Assembly: GCA_016705475.1 (NCBI GenBank) | Contig: JADIYD010000014.1 | Coordinates: 186,001-250,000, forward strand | Length of the DNA: 64,000 bases | Source of the DNA: Betaproteobacteria bacterium | GTDB lineage: Bacteria; Pseudomonadota; Gammaproteobacteria; Burkholderiales; Rhodocyclaceae | Direction: 5' to 3' | Shown here: positions 27,268 to 35,506 of the stretch, in pieces | Layout of the letters: the number at the start of each line of letters is the position of its first letter | How positions within the stretch are numbered: the stretch's first letter is position 1 | Position numbers and translations under genes: made by a program | The notes under the pieces: generated by a model | Seen by the model: only the letters and a program-made list of their open reading frames with translations | Databases searched by the model: none | Told to the model about the DNA's origin: nothing

Positions 27268-28539
27268 ATGAAGATCGAAACCATCGCCGTCCATGGCGGC
27301 TACTCACCGGACCCGACGACCAAGGCGGTGGCGGTCCCGATTTACCAGACCACCTCCTACGCATTCGACAGCACCCAGCACGGCGCCGACCTGTTCGATC
27401 TCAAGGTCGCCGGCAACATCTACACGCGCATCATGAACCCGACGCAGGACGTGCTCGAAAAGCGCGTCGCTGAAATGGAAGGCGGCATTGCCGGGTTGGC
27501 CATGGCCTCCGGCATGGCCGCGATTACCGCCTCGATCCAGACGATCGCCGAAGCCGGCGACAACATCATCTCGTCGAGCACACTGTACGGCGGCACCTTC
27601 AATCTGTTCGCCCACACTTTTCCGCAATACGGCATCGAAGTTCGCTTCGCCGACTTCAACGACCCGGCCGCCTTTGAGAAGCTGATCGACAGCAAGACCA
27701 AGGCCGTCTTCTGCGAATCCGTCGGCAACCCGCTGGGCAACGTCACCGACTTCGAAAAACTCGCTGAAATCGCCCACAAGCACGGCGTGCCGGTCATCGT
27801 CGACAACACCGTACCCTCGCCCTACCTGTGCCGCCCCTTCGAGCACGGCGCCGACATCGTCGTCCACGCGCTGACCAAGTACCTCGGCGGCCACGGCAAC
27901 AGCCTCGGCGGCATCATCGTCGACAGCGGCAAGTTCCCGTGGGCCGAACACAAGGCCAAGTTCAAGCGCCTCAACGAGCCGGACGTTTCCTACCACGGCG
28001 TCGTCTACACCGAAGCCCTCGGCCCCGCCGCCTACATCGGCCGCGCCCGCGTCGTGCCGCTGCGCAACATGGGCGCCGCCATCAGCCCGTTCAACGCCTT
28101 CCTGATCCTGCAAGGCATCGAGACGCTGGCCCTGCGCATGGACCGCATCTGCGAAAACTCGCTCAAGATCGCCAACTTCCTGAAGAGCCACCCGAAGTGC
28201 AGCTGGGTCAACTACGCCGGCCTGCCCGACCACAAGGACCACGCGCTGGTCCAGAAATACATGGGCGGCCGCGCCTCCGGCATCCTGAATTTTGGTGTCA
28301 AAGGCGGCAGCATCGGCGGCGGCAAATTCCAGGACGCCCTGCAACTCGTCACCCGCCTCGTCAACATCGGCGACTGCAAGACCCTGGCCTGCCACCCGGC
28401 CTCGACCACGCACCGCCAGTTGTCCCCGGCCGAAATGACCAAGGCCGGCGTTTCCGAAGACATGATCCGCCTGTCTGTCGGCATCGAGCACATCGATGAC
28501 CTGATCGCCGATCTGGACCAGGCTTTGAACGCCGCCTGA
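27268..28539 (+). CDS. metY: O-acetylhomoserine sulfhydrylase (O-acetylhomoserine aminocarboxypropyltransferase)
   Basis: 423 residues, a Cys/Met-metabolism PLP enzyme. The start MKIETIAVHGGYSPDPTTKA, PIYQTTSYAFDS, SRTMN-like YTRIMNPTQDVLEKRV and the PLP lysine in VHALTKYLGGHG (about residue 210) are all present. It makes homocysteine from O-acetylhomoserine and sulphide, the direct sulphhydrylation route to methionine. The C-terminal LACHPASTTHRQL is typical. MetZ (O-succinylhomoserine) is a near relative; the sequence start and length favour MetY. A strong terminator follows. Confidence 0.9.
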   Translation: MKIETIAVHGGYSPDPTTKAVAVPIYQTTSYAFDSTQHGADLFDLKVAGNIYTRIMNPTQDVLEKRVAEMEGGIAGLAMASGMAAITASIQTIAEAGDNIISSSTLYGGTFNLFAHTFPQYGIEVRFADFNDPAAFEKLIDSKTKAVFCESVGNPLGNVTDFEKLAEIAHKHGVPVIVDNTVPSPYLCRPFEHGADIVVHALTKYLGGHGNSLGGIIVDSGKFPWAEHKAKFKRLNEPDVSYHGVVYTEALGPAAYIGRARVVPLRNMGAAISPFNAFLILQGIETLALRMDRICENSLKIANFLKSHPKCSWVNYAGLPDHKDHALVQKYMGGRASGILNFGVKGGSIGGGKFQDALQLVTRLVNIGDCKTLACHPASTTHRQLSPAEMTKAGVSEDMIRLSVGIEHIDDLIADLDQALNAA

Positions 28540-28558
28540 TACATTGCAGCTCCCTGGC

Positions 28559-28589
28559 AAACCCGGCCGCGCGCCGGGTTTGTTTTTTT
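28559..28589 (+). terminator. Rho-independent terminator of the sulfhydrylase gene
   Basis: Perfect 9-base stem AAACCCGGC / GCCGGGTTT with a 5-base loop, followed by a T-rich tail TGTTTTTTT. Confidence 0.9.
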
Positions 28590-28683
28590 GGGGTGCTGGA
28601 AAGCAGCGCAAAGTCGAACTACTATCGTCAGGTCAATGACAAATACTTTGTTCGGCAGGCCACTTCATCAAGGAGGAAAGCAT

Positions 28684-29190
28684 ATGCGAGCCCATCTCAT
28701 CAGCAAAGTCCTGATCGCCAGCCTGCTTGGCTTTGCCCTAGCCCCGACGGCGGCGATGGCCGACGCGCCGGACGATCAATCAGCCTTGGCCGGACTCAAG
28801 ACAGCCAAAGTCGCGTTCGACCTCAAGGATGGCGATGGGCGCCAGATGCTCTATCGACTGAACATCATTGATGAGACGCGCCAGTCCTTGATTAAACAGG
28901 GCGTTCAACCCGAATTCATCTTAACTTTCCGCGGACCGGCAAGCAAGCTCGTGCAATCCGACCTGCGCGAACTCAGCGCCGAAGAGCGCCCGCATGCCGT
29001 AAAAATCGCGGCCAAGCTAGCGGAGATGAAACGTGCGCCCGGTATCCAAAGCCTCGAGCAATGCGCCGTCGCCGTCCGCGACCAGGGCGTCAAGGCCGAA
29101 GCCGTCCTGCCAGAAATCCGTATTGTGGGAAATGCATGGATTTCGCTGATCTCTTATCAGGCGAAGGGTTACGCCTACATCGTCCCGTAG
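28684..29190 (+). CDS. Exported DsrE-like small protein
   Basis: 168 residues from ATG 28684, preceded by AGGAGG. A signal peptide (SKVLIASLLGFALAPTAAMA, cleavage near AMA-DA) is followed by a DsrE/DsrF-like fold: KVAFDLKDGD, RLNIIDETRQSLI, PEFILTFRGPASKLV and CAVAVRDQGVKAEAVLPEI. Such periplasmic DsrE-type proteins occur near sulphur or redox genes; a precise role is not known. It stands alone between the metY terminator and a decayed module. Confidence 0.75.
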   Translation: MRAHLISKVLIASLLGFALAPTAAMADAPDDQSALAGLKTAKVAFDLKDGDGRQMLYRLNIIDETRQSLIKQGVQPEFILTFRGPASKLVQSDLRELSAEERPHAVKIAAKLAEMKRAPGIQSLEQCAVAVRDQGVKAEAVLPEIRIVGNAWISLISYQAKGYAYIVP

Positions 29191-29211
29191 TGATCGCCAT
29201 GACAAATGAAC

Positions 29212-29552
29212 TCAGAGCTCGTTCGGCGTGGCCTCAAACAGGGGTGGCTGCGGCTGGCTCGTCGTGTAGATCACGATGGCACCTGCACCGAGAAAGGCGA
29301 CCAATGCCTGGACGCTCGGGCCCCGACGATCAGGCAGCTTGCGCTCCATCCATAGCCAGATGAAAAGTCCGAAGGCTGGAAGGGCCAACAGGGCACAAGA
29401 TACGGCGGTAACCGGCGCCACTTTTTCCCCGATAGGTTGTTTCGGATCGCTGACTCGGCTTCCTCTAGCATCAGCCAGATCGCGCGATTGTGACGCGCCT
29501 CGCTTGTTGAATGACTGAGCGCGCGATCTGGCCCAATGTAGACCTGACACAT
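29212..29552 (-). pseudogene. Decayed duplicate of the module at 33228-33560
   Basis: Minus-strand 29212-29454 encodes SDPKQPIGEKVAPVTAVSCA and LLALPAFGLFIWLWMERKLP, closely matching the small membrane protein at 33228-33488. The bases just upstream encode ALSHSTSEARHNRAIWLMLE, matching the C-terminus of the secretin-like protein at 33485-34282. In the intact copy GTGA joins the stop TGA and start GTG; here it reads GTCA, so both are lost by one G-to-C change at about 29453. Upstream of 29552 the similarity ends. It is therefore a partial duplicate that no longer has a start for the second gene. Confidence 0.75.
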
Positions 29553-29752
29553 CGCCGGCGCTCGATTCCCGGCAAACTGCGCAATTGCTCCACCAACTCT
29601 GGCTCGGCGCCAGCCTGCTCGGCAAGCTGCACCGCAACAGCCAGGCCCTCGACAATGCCATGCGCTTTACCAGACAGTTGGTGACGCCTTGAACTGTTAA
29701 ACATCCGACTACGGGTCGCATGCTGTTGCGGCCCATTTTTAACCGAAATTCA

Positions 29753-29767
29753 TAGACGACCGGTCTA
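29753..29767. promoter_or_regulatory. Candidate TetR/NemR-type operator
   Basis: TAGAC-5 bases-GTCTA palindrome 33 bases before the old yellow enzyme ATG. NemR boxes upstream of nemA genes have related TAGACC/GGTCTA arms. No nemR gene is visible in the window. Confidence 0.5.
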
Positions 29768-29799
29768 ATTTTCATCAGTTTCAAATCAGGAGATTCACC

Positions 29800-30882
29800 A
29801 TGACTTCCCTGTTCGACCCGATCCAAATCGGCGATATCGCCCTCGCCAACCGCATCGTCATGGCACCGCTGACGCGCAACCGTGCCATTGCCGGCAATGT
29901 CGCCGGACCGCTGACCGTCGAGTATTACCGCCAGCGCGCCACGGCCGGCCTGATCATCGCCGAGGCGAGCCAGATCAGCCCGATGGCCCAAGGCTACCTC
30001 GCCACCCCGGGCATCCACAGCCAGGAACAGATTGCCGGCTGGCGCCAGGTAACCGATGCCGTGCATGCCGCCGGCGGCAAGATCGTGCTGCAGCTGTGGC
30101 ACGTCGGGCGCATTTCGCATACGTCGCTGCTGCCGGATGGCGCGGCGCCGGTGTCGTCGACCGACAAGGTGGCGAACGCCTCAACCTTTACCAGCGAGGG
30201 TTTCGTCCCGGTGTCCACGCCGCGCGCCCTGCGTGACGACGAAATCCCCGGTCTCATCGAGGATTACCGCCGCGCGGCACGCAACGCCATCGAGGCCGGT
30301 TTCGATGGCGTCGAGATTCACGGCGCCAATACCTACCTGATCGAGCAGTTCCTGCGCGACAGCGTCAATGATCGCAGCGGCCCATACGGCGGCAGCATCG
30401 CCAATCGCGCCCGCCTGCTGCTTGAAGTCGTCTCGGCGATCACCAAGGAAATCGGTGCCGGCCGCACCGGTATCCGTCTAAGCCCGATGACGACTTTCAC
30501 GGCGCCGCTCGACAGCGATCCGCAAGCGCTCTACGGCTACGTCGTGGAACAGCTGGCGCCCTTCGGCCTGGCTTATCTGCACGTGATCGAAGGCGAAACC
30601 GGCGGCACGCGCACGCCTGAGGGCAAGGCTTTCGACTACAAAGCCCTGCATCGCACTTTCCCCGGCGCCTGGATGCTCAACAACGGTTATTCGCGCGAGA
30701 TGGCGATCGATAACGTCGCCGCCGGCAACGCCGACCTGATTGCCTTCGGCCGACTGTTCATCAGTACGCCGGACCTCGTCCGCCGCCTGAAGGACAAGCT
30801 GCCGCTCAACGAGCTGCAAGCCGACAAGCTGTATGGTGGCGGGGCCGAGGGTTACACCGATTACCCGATGCTGGCCGCCTGA
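29800..30882 (+). CDS. nemA: Old yellow enzyme / N-ethylmaleimide reductase-like alkene reductase
   Basis: 360 residues, an FMN TIM-barrel enzyme. Visible are LFDPIQIGDIALANRIVMAP, the MAPLTRNRA block, QLWHVGRISH (substrate/FMN residues), the GFDGVEIHGANTYLIEQFLR motif with catalytic His and Asn, and GNADLIAFGRLFISTPDL. It reduces activated alkenes, quinones or nitro compounds with NAD(P)H. AGGAG precedes the ATG. The operator-like palindrome upstream suggests induction by reactive electrophiles; this is inferred from nemRA systems. Confidence 0.92.
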   Translation: MTSLFDPIQIGDIALANRIVMAPLTRNRAIAGNVAGPLTVEYYRQRATAGLIIAEASQISPMAQGYLATPGIHSQEQIAGWRQVTDAVHAAGGKIVLQLWHVGRISHTSLLPDGAAPVSSTDKVANASTFTSEGFVPVSTPRALRDDEIPGLIEDYRRAARNAIEAGFDGVEIHGANTYLIEQFLRDSVNDRSGPYGGSIANRARLLLEVVSAITKEIGAGRTGIRLSPMTTFTAPLDSDPQALYGYVVEQLAPFGLAYLHVIEGETGGTRTPEGKAFDYKALHRTFPGAWMLNNGYSREMAIDNVAAGNADLIAFGRLFISTPDLVRRLKDKLPLNELQADKLYGGGAEGYTDYPMLAA

Positions 30883-30900
30883 TCGATTGCACTGAGAAGG

Positions 30901-30931
30901 GCGACACAACCCAGCGGTGGTGTCGCTTTTT
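30901..30931 (+). terminator. Rho-independent terminator of the nemA-like gene
   Basis: GCGACAC / GTGTCGC stem continued by ACC/GGT with one mismatch, followed by TTTTT, 18 bases after the stop. Confidence 0.8.
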
Positions 30932-30964
30932 GGGCGGTCGTCGCCCCGCCGGAAGACGTCACAT

Positions 30965-30995
30965 TTGTTATTTTTATTCATATTGGGAGTATAAT
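30965..30995 (+). promoter_or_regulatory. Possible promoter of the GGDEF gene
   Basis: TTGTTA (30965-30970) and a perfect TATAAT (30990-30995) with 19-base spacing, in an AT-rich patch just upstream of the coding region. Confidence 0.4.
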
Positions 30996-31030
30996 GGGTA
31001 TAACCTTGATGCCACCCTACCACCGCCCCC

Positions 31031-32140
31031 TTGCCAACTTTCATCCACCGCAACCGTCTTGCCCTGGCCATCGCCGCATTCGTGCTGCTCGATCTGGGTA
31101 CGCTTGCCTTCAGCTACTCGATCTCCAGCGTCGTTGAAAAAGATGCTGTGGCGATCAATCTGGCTGGCCGGCAGCGGATGCTGTCGCAGCGCATCACCAA
31201 GGCAGCGTTGCTCGCCACCAGCCAGTCCCGAAGTGCCGCCCAACGGGCTGCTTCGGTAGCGGAACTCAGTCAGTCGTATCAGGTATTCCGCCTTACCCTG
31301 TCAGCTTTTGCCAAGGGCGGGGAAACCAAAGGTGGCGACAACAGGATGGTGCGCCTCGATCCAGTCAAGGGCACGGCGGCCCTACTCGTCGGTGAAGTGC
31401 AAGGCATGCTCGACGCCTGGCCGAATGCGCCGACGGAAGAGGCTGATGTCGAGCGATTCTCGGCGTTCATGGATGCGCGAAACGCGGACATACTCGACAG
31501 CATGAACCGGCTCACCACCGAACTGGAACAGCAATCGATCGCTGCCGTATCCCGCCTGCGCATTGCGCAGACGCTCGCTTTCCTGCTGTCGCTGGGCAAT
31601 TTTGTCATTATCCTCAGGACCATGAATCGTGCCCGGCAGCGCGCCGAAGCCGAATCGCTCACCGATGCGCTCACCGGTCTGCGCAATCGCGCCGGCCTTT
31701 ACCGCGAGCTGGATGCAGCCCTTCAACATTGCGCTGCCTCGGGAACGCCACTGGGTGTCATGCTGCTTGACCTCGACGGTTTCAAGGCGGTCAACGACAC
31801 CTACGGCCACGCCACGGGTGATGAAACACTACGCGAAGCAGCTCGCCGGCTGCAGGATTGGAGTGACCCGGATTGGACTTGCTGCCGTCTCGGCGGAGAT
31901 GAATTCGCGGTCATCTGTCCGGGTATCGAGCCCATTGCGCTTGCCGCCGCGGGCAGGGACCTCACCCAGGTGCTGTCCGGAATCCCCGGCGGCGGCCTGA
32001 TCGTTTCCGCCAGCGTGGGCTGGGCTTCAGCCCAGCAGAAACAGTCGGCCGATGCCATTGTCGCCATTGCCGATTCGATGATGTATGCAGCCAAAAGCCA
32101 GCACCAGTTGACGCGGAATTTCCGCGAAACAGAACGCTGA
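31031..32140 (+). CDS. Diguanylate cyclase with PilJ/NIT-type N-terminal domain
   Basis: 369 residues from a TTG start at 31031; an in-frame stop at 31007 excludes a longer form and no ATG precedes the conserved part. A membrane segment (about 10-30) is followed by the type IV pili chemotaxis transducer N-terminal motif NLAGRQRMLSQRITKAAL, a second segment (about 180-197) and a GGDEF domain with LTDALTGLRNRAGL and an intact LGGDEFAVICPG site. It should make c-di-GMP in response to an unknown periplasmic signal. Confidence 0.88.
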   Translation: MPTFIHRNRLALAIAAFVLLDLGTLAFSYSISSVVEKDAVAINLAGRQRMLSQRITKAALLATSQSRSAAQRAASVAELSQSYQVFRLTLSAFAKGGETKGGDNRMVRLDPVKGTAALLVGEVQGMLDAWPNAPTEEADVERFSAFMDARNADILDSMNRLTTELEQQSIAAVSRLRIAQTLAFLLSLGNFVIILRTMNRARQRAEAESLTDALTGLRNRAGLYRELDAALQHCAASGTPLGVMLLDLDGFKAVNDTYGHATGDETLREAARRLQDWSDPDWTCCRLGGDEFAVICPGIEPIALAAAGRDLTQVLSGIPGGGLIVSASVGWASAQQKQSADAIVAIADSMMYAAKSQHQLTRNFRETER

Positions 32141-32174
32141 ACGCTGATCTTCGACTCCCCCGGCCACGCCTGTC

Positions 32175-32207
32175 GCAAAATAGCCTGTTTTTTCTGGTTG
32201 ACCGCAG
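32175..32207 (-). repeat. Dispersed CTGCGGTCAAC element, copy 12
   Basis: Minus-strand CTGCGGTCAACCAGAAAAAA followed by a TATTTT tract, in the 158-base gap between the GGDEF and chitosanase-like genes. Confidence 0.8.
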
Positions 32208-32298
32208 ATTTCAGCTGTCGCTATCGCATGGTATGCCGTAGTGCTATTCTGAAACATGTTCAGGCCGTATCTCATCTGCTAGCGAAAGGAGCATTTCC

Positions 32299-33231
32299 AT
32301 GCTGACCCCCACGCAGAAACAGACAGCACAGTCGATCGTCAACCTGTTCGAAACCGGCGCCGTCCTTGGCGAGTACGGGAGCGTCACGGTAATACCCGGC
32401 GATACCGGGCACCTGACCTTCGGCCGCTCGCAGACCACGCTGGGTTCCGGCAACCTGCACGACCTGTTGCAACGCTATTGCCGCAACGACGGCGCCCGAT
32501 TCGGTCACCGCCTGGCGCCCTGGCTTCCCCGCTTCGCGGCCGTCGACCTCGGTCTCGACAACGAGCCTCGGCTGCACAATCTATTGCGTGCGACTGCAGA
32601 TGACCCGGTCATGCGCGAAACCCAGGATCAGTTTTTCGACGAGGTATATTGGCAAACTGCCGCCCGCATCGCAGCCAACCTCGGTGTCACCTCAGCACTG
32701 GGAACTGCCGTGGTTTACGACAGTACGGTGCACGGCTCATGGAAAGCGATGCGCGACCGCACCATCGCCCAATCCGGCAGCATCGCCACACTTGGCGAGA
32801 AGAAGTGGATCGCCGCCTACGTGGCCACCCGCCGGACGTGGCTGACGAAGCATCCACGCAGCGATCTACGCAAGACGGCGTACCGGATGGATGCTTTCCA
32901 GCGCCTCATCGAACAGGGATATTGGGGCCTGGAACTGCCGCTTGTCGTCCGCGGGGCGGAAATATCATCGACCACCCTGCGCGCCACTCCGCCCGGGTGC
33001 TATGACGGCCCGCAACCCGGAACCCGCACGATTGCGCTGCAAAGCCCATTGGCACGTGGACTCGACGTTCGACTGTTACAACTGGGGCTTTCCGAACAGG
33101 GCGTCCCGATCAAGGCCGACGGTATTTTTGGCCAGACCAGCGCCATTCTGCTCAAGCAGTTTCAGGCCAAAAAAGGACTTCCGCCCACCGGCGTAGCGGA
33201 TGCGATCCTGATTGGTCGCCTGGTAGATTAA
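32299..33231 (+). CDS. GH46 chitosanase-like protein with C-terminal peptidoglycan-binding domain
   Basis: 310 residues, AAGGAG before the ATG. The N-terminal 230 residues resemble GH46 chitosanases: QTAQSIVNLFETG with the candidate catalytic Glu, IPGDTGHLTFGRSQTTLGSG with the candidate Asp, and VVYDSTVHGSWKAMRDRT. Residues 245-310 form a PG_binding_1 domain (LDVRLLQLGLSEQGVPIKAD, GIFGQTSAILLKQFQAKKGL). No signal peptide is visible, which is odd for a secreted hydrolase. It may be exported otherwise or act on self-made polymer. Substrate is uncertain. Confidence 0.8.
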   Translation: MLTPTQKQTAQSIVNLFETGAVLGEYGSVTVIPGDTGHLTFGRSQTTLGSGNLHDLLQRYCRNDGARFGHRLAPWLPRFAAVDLGLDNEPRLHNLLRATADDPVMRETQDQFFDEVYWQTAARIAANLGVTSALGTAVVYDSTVHGSWKAMRDRTIAQSGSIATLGEKKWIAAYVATRRTWLTKHPRSDLRKTAYRMDAFQRLIEQGYWGLELPLVVRGAEISSTTLRATPPGCYDGPQPGTRTIALQSPLARGLDVRLLQLGLSEQGVPIKADGIFGQTSAILLKQFQAKKGLPPTGVADAILIGRLVD

Positions 33232-33488
33232 TCGTAAAGCCGACCCGAGTCAGGCTTCGAACCCTCGGGCGGCAGCGATGGCTGCGGTCGGCTCGTCACG
33301 TAGAGCACGGCAGCACAGGCGCCAAGGAAGGCAACCGAGGACAGTGCGCTGGGCACCCAAGTGTCACCCAGCCCACGTTCGATCCATAGCCAGATGAAAA
33401 GCCCGAACGCCGGCAGGGCCAGCAGAGCACAAAATACTGCGGTAACCAGCGCCACTTTTTGCCCGATATGTCGTTTCAGATCGCTCAC
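33228..33488 (-). CDS. Small two-segment membrane protein
   Basis: 86 residues from GTG 33488. Two membrane segments are visible (VTAVFCALLALPAFGLFIWL and SSVAFLGACAAVLYVTS). The GTGA overlap couples it to the upstream secretin-like gene. No family is recognised. A degraded copy lies at 29212-29454, where the start codon has been lost. The gene overlaps the convergent chitosanase-like gene by 4 bases. Confidence 0.7.
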   Translation of the reverse strand: MSDLKRHIGQKVALVTAVFCALLALPAFGLFIWLWIERGLGDTWVPSALSSVAFLGACAAVLYVTSRPQPSLPPEGSKPDSGRLYD

Positions 33489-34282
33489 TCAACTTCCTCT
33501 ACCATCAGCCAGATTGAGCGATTGTCACGCGCGTCGCTTGTTGAATGAGTGAGCGCGCCGCCCTGATTGCCCGATGCCTGACGGCCACTGCCACCCAACT
33601 CGATCCATTCGCCAAGCCGCCCGGAAACAGTGGTCGACAGCTGCTGGTTGTTGATGCTGCCATAGCCGCCCTGGCTGCTTGCCTGCTGGCTGATGTCGAG
33701 GGTCACCCGGTTGCCATTGACGCGCGGCACGGCATAGAAGCCCCGGCCAACATCCTGATAAACCATCGTTTCGTTGACGACCGCGCCACCCGGACCAATG
33801 AAGACCTGACGCATGGGAATGGCAAGCGAACGGCCTACCTGAATGAAGGCCTGCCCGCCTTCGACCGTCTGTACCATCTGCGCCGCGCTCTCGCCACGCA
33901 CACTCTTGGTATCCCAGACGGTCGCCCCGACCTGGCTGCGCCGGGTGCTTCCCAGCACAACCTGACCGCTCGCCTCGGCACCCCGCGAACTGTCTTCGGC
34001 CTGGCGATTTTGCGAAACGCGAATGATCAGACGCCGGGTCGGCTTGTCGATGGCCGCCAGAGCGCGCTTGATATCGGCCCGGTTGCGCGGCGATGCCTTG
34101 AGGAAAAGCTGGTTGTTCATGCCGGTCAGCGTGCCGCCCTGCTCAAGCAGCGGCAACAGTGCCGGCAGAACCTCTTCGACGCTCTTGCTGCGCAACTCGA
34201 TGATCTCCATCTGCTGCGCAGCGACCATGTTGATCCAGAAGGCGATTGCTACGGTCAACAGGAATTTCAGGCCAATTTTCAA
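33485..34282 (-). CDS. Secretin-like exported protein (NolW-type N-domain)
   Basis: 265 residues. A signal peptide (FLLTVAIAFWINMVAAQ) is followed by a secretin N-domain pattern (MEIIELRSKSVEEVLPALLP, LTGMNNQLFLKASPRNRADI) and a short region like the secretin core (GGAVVNETMVYQDVGRGFYA, VPRVNGNRVTLDISQQASS). It is far shorter than a pore-forming secretin, so it may be a periplasmic partner. It starts 11 bases after zapE and is coupled to the small membrane protein. The last 25 residues are duplicated in the pseudogene at 29455-29552. Confidence 0.75.
   Translation of the reverse strand: MKIGLKFLLTVAIAFWINMVAAQQMEIIELRSKSVEEVLPALLPLLEQGGTLTGMNNQLFLKASPRNRADIKRALAAIDKPTRRLIIRVSQNRQAEDSSRGAEASGQVVLGSTRRSQVGATVWDTKSVRGESAAQMVQTVEGGQAFIQVGRSLAIPMRQVFIGPGGAVVNETMVYQDVGRGFYAVPRVNGNRVTLDISQQASSQGGYGSINNQQLSTTVSGRLGEWIELGGSGRQASGNQGGALTHSTSDARDNRSIWLMVEEVE
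34249..34282 (+). repeat. Dispersed element, CTACGGTCAAC variant, copy 13
   Basis: CTACGGTCAACAGGAATTTC followed by CCAATTTTC, antisense to the signal-peptide codons of the secretin-like gene. Confidence 0.7.
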
Positions 34283-34292
34283 AGCAGAATCC

Positions 34293-35411
34293 TCACGGCG
34301 CGACGATGTGTGGCAACGCCAGATACTCGCGCGAGTTCATTTCGGTCAGACGACTGACTGTACGCTTGAATTCGCTGGCCTGGGTGCCCTCGGTGTAGAT
34401 ATCCTCCGCTGCACAGTCGGCGGTGGCAATGAGCTTGACCTTGTTGTCGTAGAAAACATCGATCAGCCAGGTAAAACGCCGTGCTTCCGAGGCCTGGTGC
34501 ATCGTCATCTTCGGTATGTGCGAGAGCATCACCGTGTGATAGCCGCGCGAAATCTCAAGGTAATCGTTCTGCGAGCGGGGGCCGCCGCACAAGGTCCGAA
34601 AATCGAACCAGATCACGCCATGACCACGCCGAACGGTTTCGATATTGCGCCCCAGCACCTCAATGTGACCGCCCTTTTTGCCATCTTCACCCGCAACCAT
34701 CTTGAAGTAGTCGAGCATTTTTTTCTCGGCTGCGGCGTCAGCAGGATGGTGAAAAATCTCGACCTGCTCCAGCGCCCGCAGGCGGTAGTCGACCCCCGAA
34801 TCGACCTCGTAAACATCAAGGTGTTTCTGCAGCAGCGCAATGGTCGGCAAGAAGCTCTCACGATGCAGGCCGTTCGGGTAAAGCATCGAGGGCGGGTAGT
34901 TCGAGGTCATGACGATGATCACGCCATTGGCAAACAGGCCGTCCATCAGCCGGCCAAGGATCATCGCGTCGGCAATGTCCGAGACATGGAATTCGTCGAA
35001 ACAGAGTAGCCGAACGTCCTTGGCAATCGCTTCCGCCAGCCGCAGCATGGGGTCAGGCTCGCCCTTGTATTTCTCAAGATCGCGATGAATCTGCTGCATG
35101 AACGAATGAAAATGCAGGCGCTTTTTTCGGCGATAGGGGACAGCATCGTAGAAGCAATCCATCAGGAAACTCTTGCCCCGCCCCACCCCTCCCCAGAAAT
35201 AAATACCCTTGGGCGGCGTCGGCGGCGATAGCAGGCGCTTGAACGTGCTGCTGCGGTTAACCTTGAAAGCGAGCAGATTTCCATACAGGCTCTGCAGGGC
35301 ATTGGCGGCCGTCATCTGGGCGGCATCGGCCATATAACCACGGGCATCAAGCAGGCTCTGGTAGGCATCGAGCATGCCTTGCGCGGCAACTTTCAGTTTT
35401 CTATGGGGCAT
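34293..35411 (-). CDS. zapE: Cell division ATPase ZapE (AFG1-like)
   Basis: 372 residues, the usual length. Walker A GGVGRGKSFLMD (about 74-85), Walker B LLCFDEFHVSDIADAMILGR and the sensor region VIIVMTSNYPP, then GVIWFDFRTLCGG, identify the AFG1/ZapE family. In E. coli it binds FtsZ and affects division under stress. The TCA genes lie upstream but a terminator after lpd separates them. The secretin-like module follows closely and may be co-transcribed. A copy of the dispersed element is in the gene. Confidence 0.92.
   Translation of the reverse strand: MPHRKLKVAAQGMLDAYQSLLDARGYMADAAQMTAANALQSLYGNLLAFKVNRSSTFKRLLSPPTPPKGIYFWGGVGRGKSFLMDCFYDAVPYRRKKRLHFHSFMQQIHRDLEKYKGEPDPMLRLAEAIAKDVRLLCFDEFHVSDIADAMILGRLMDGLFANGVIIVMTSNYPPSMLYPNGLHRESFLPTIALLQKHLDVYEVDSGVDYRLRALEQVEIFHHPADAAAEKKMLDYFKMVAGEDGKKGGHIEVLGRNIETVRRGHGVIWFDFRTLCGGPRSQNDYLEISRGYHTVMLSHIPKMTMHQASEARRFTWLIDVFYDNKVKLIATADCAAEDIYTEGTQASEFKRTVSRLTEMNSREYLALPHIVAP
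35251..35280 (+). repeat. Dispersed element, CTGCGGTTAAC variant, copy 14
   Basis: CTGCGGTTAACCTTGAAAGC with a later A/T tract, antisense within zapE. One substitution in the core. Confidence 0.5.
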
Positions 35412-35449
35412 CGCAATGAATCAGTGTTGGAGTGAAAACGTATTCTGCC

Positions 35450-35487
35450 AAAAAACAAAGGCGGGTGCGTTTCCGCAACCCGCCTTT
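35450..35487 (-). terminator. Rho-independent terminator after lpd
   Basis: AAAGGCGGGT...ACCCGCCTTT stem (with GCG/CGC extension and one bulge) followed on the minus strand by a TTTTTT-containing tail, 20 bases beyond the lpd stop. Confidence 0.85.
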
Positions 35488-35506
35488 CGAGCAACTGACT
35501 TTGCGC

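Noticed and set aside
29212..30120. Long minus-strand ORF (302 codons) covering the start of the nemA-like gene
   Set aside because: Only its last 80 codons match a known protein (the decayed module copy); the rest is the antisense shadow of nemA and intergenic DNA.
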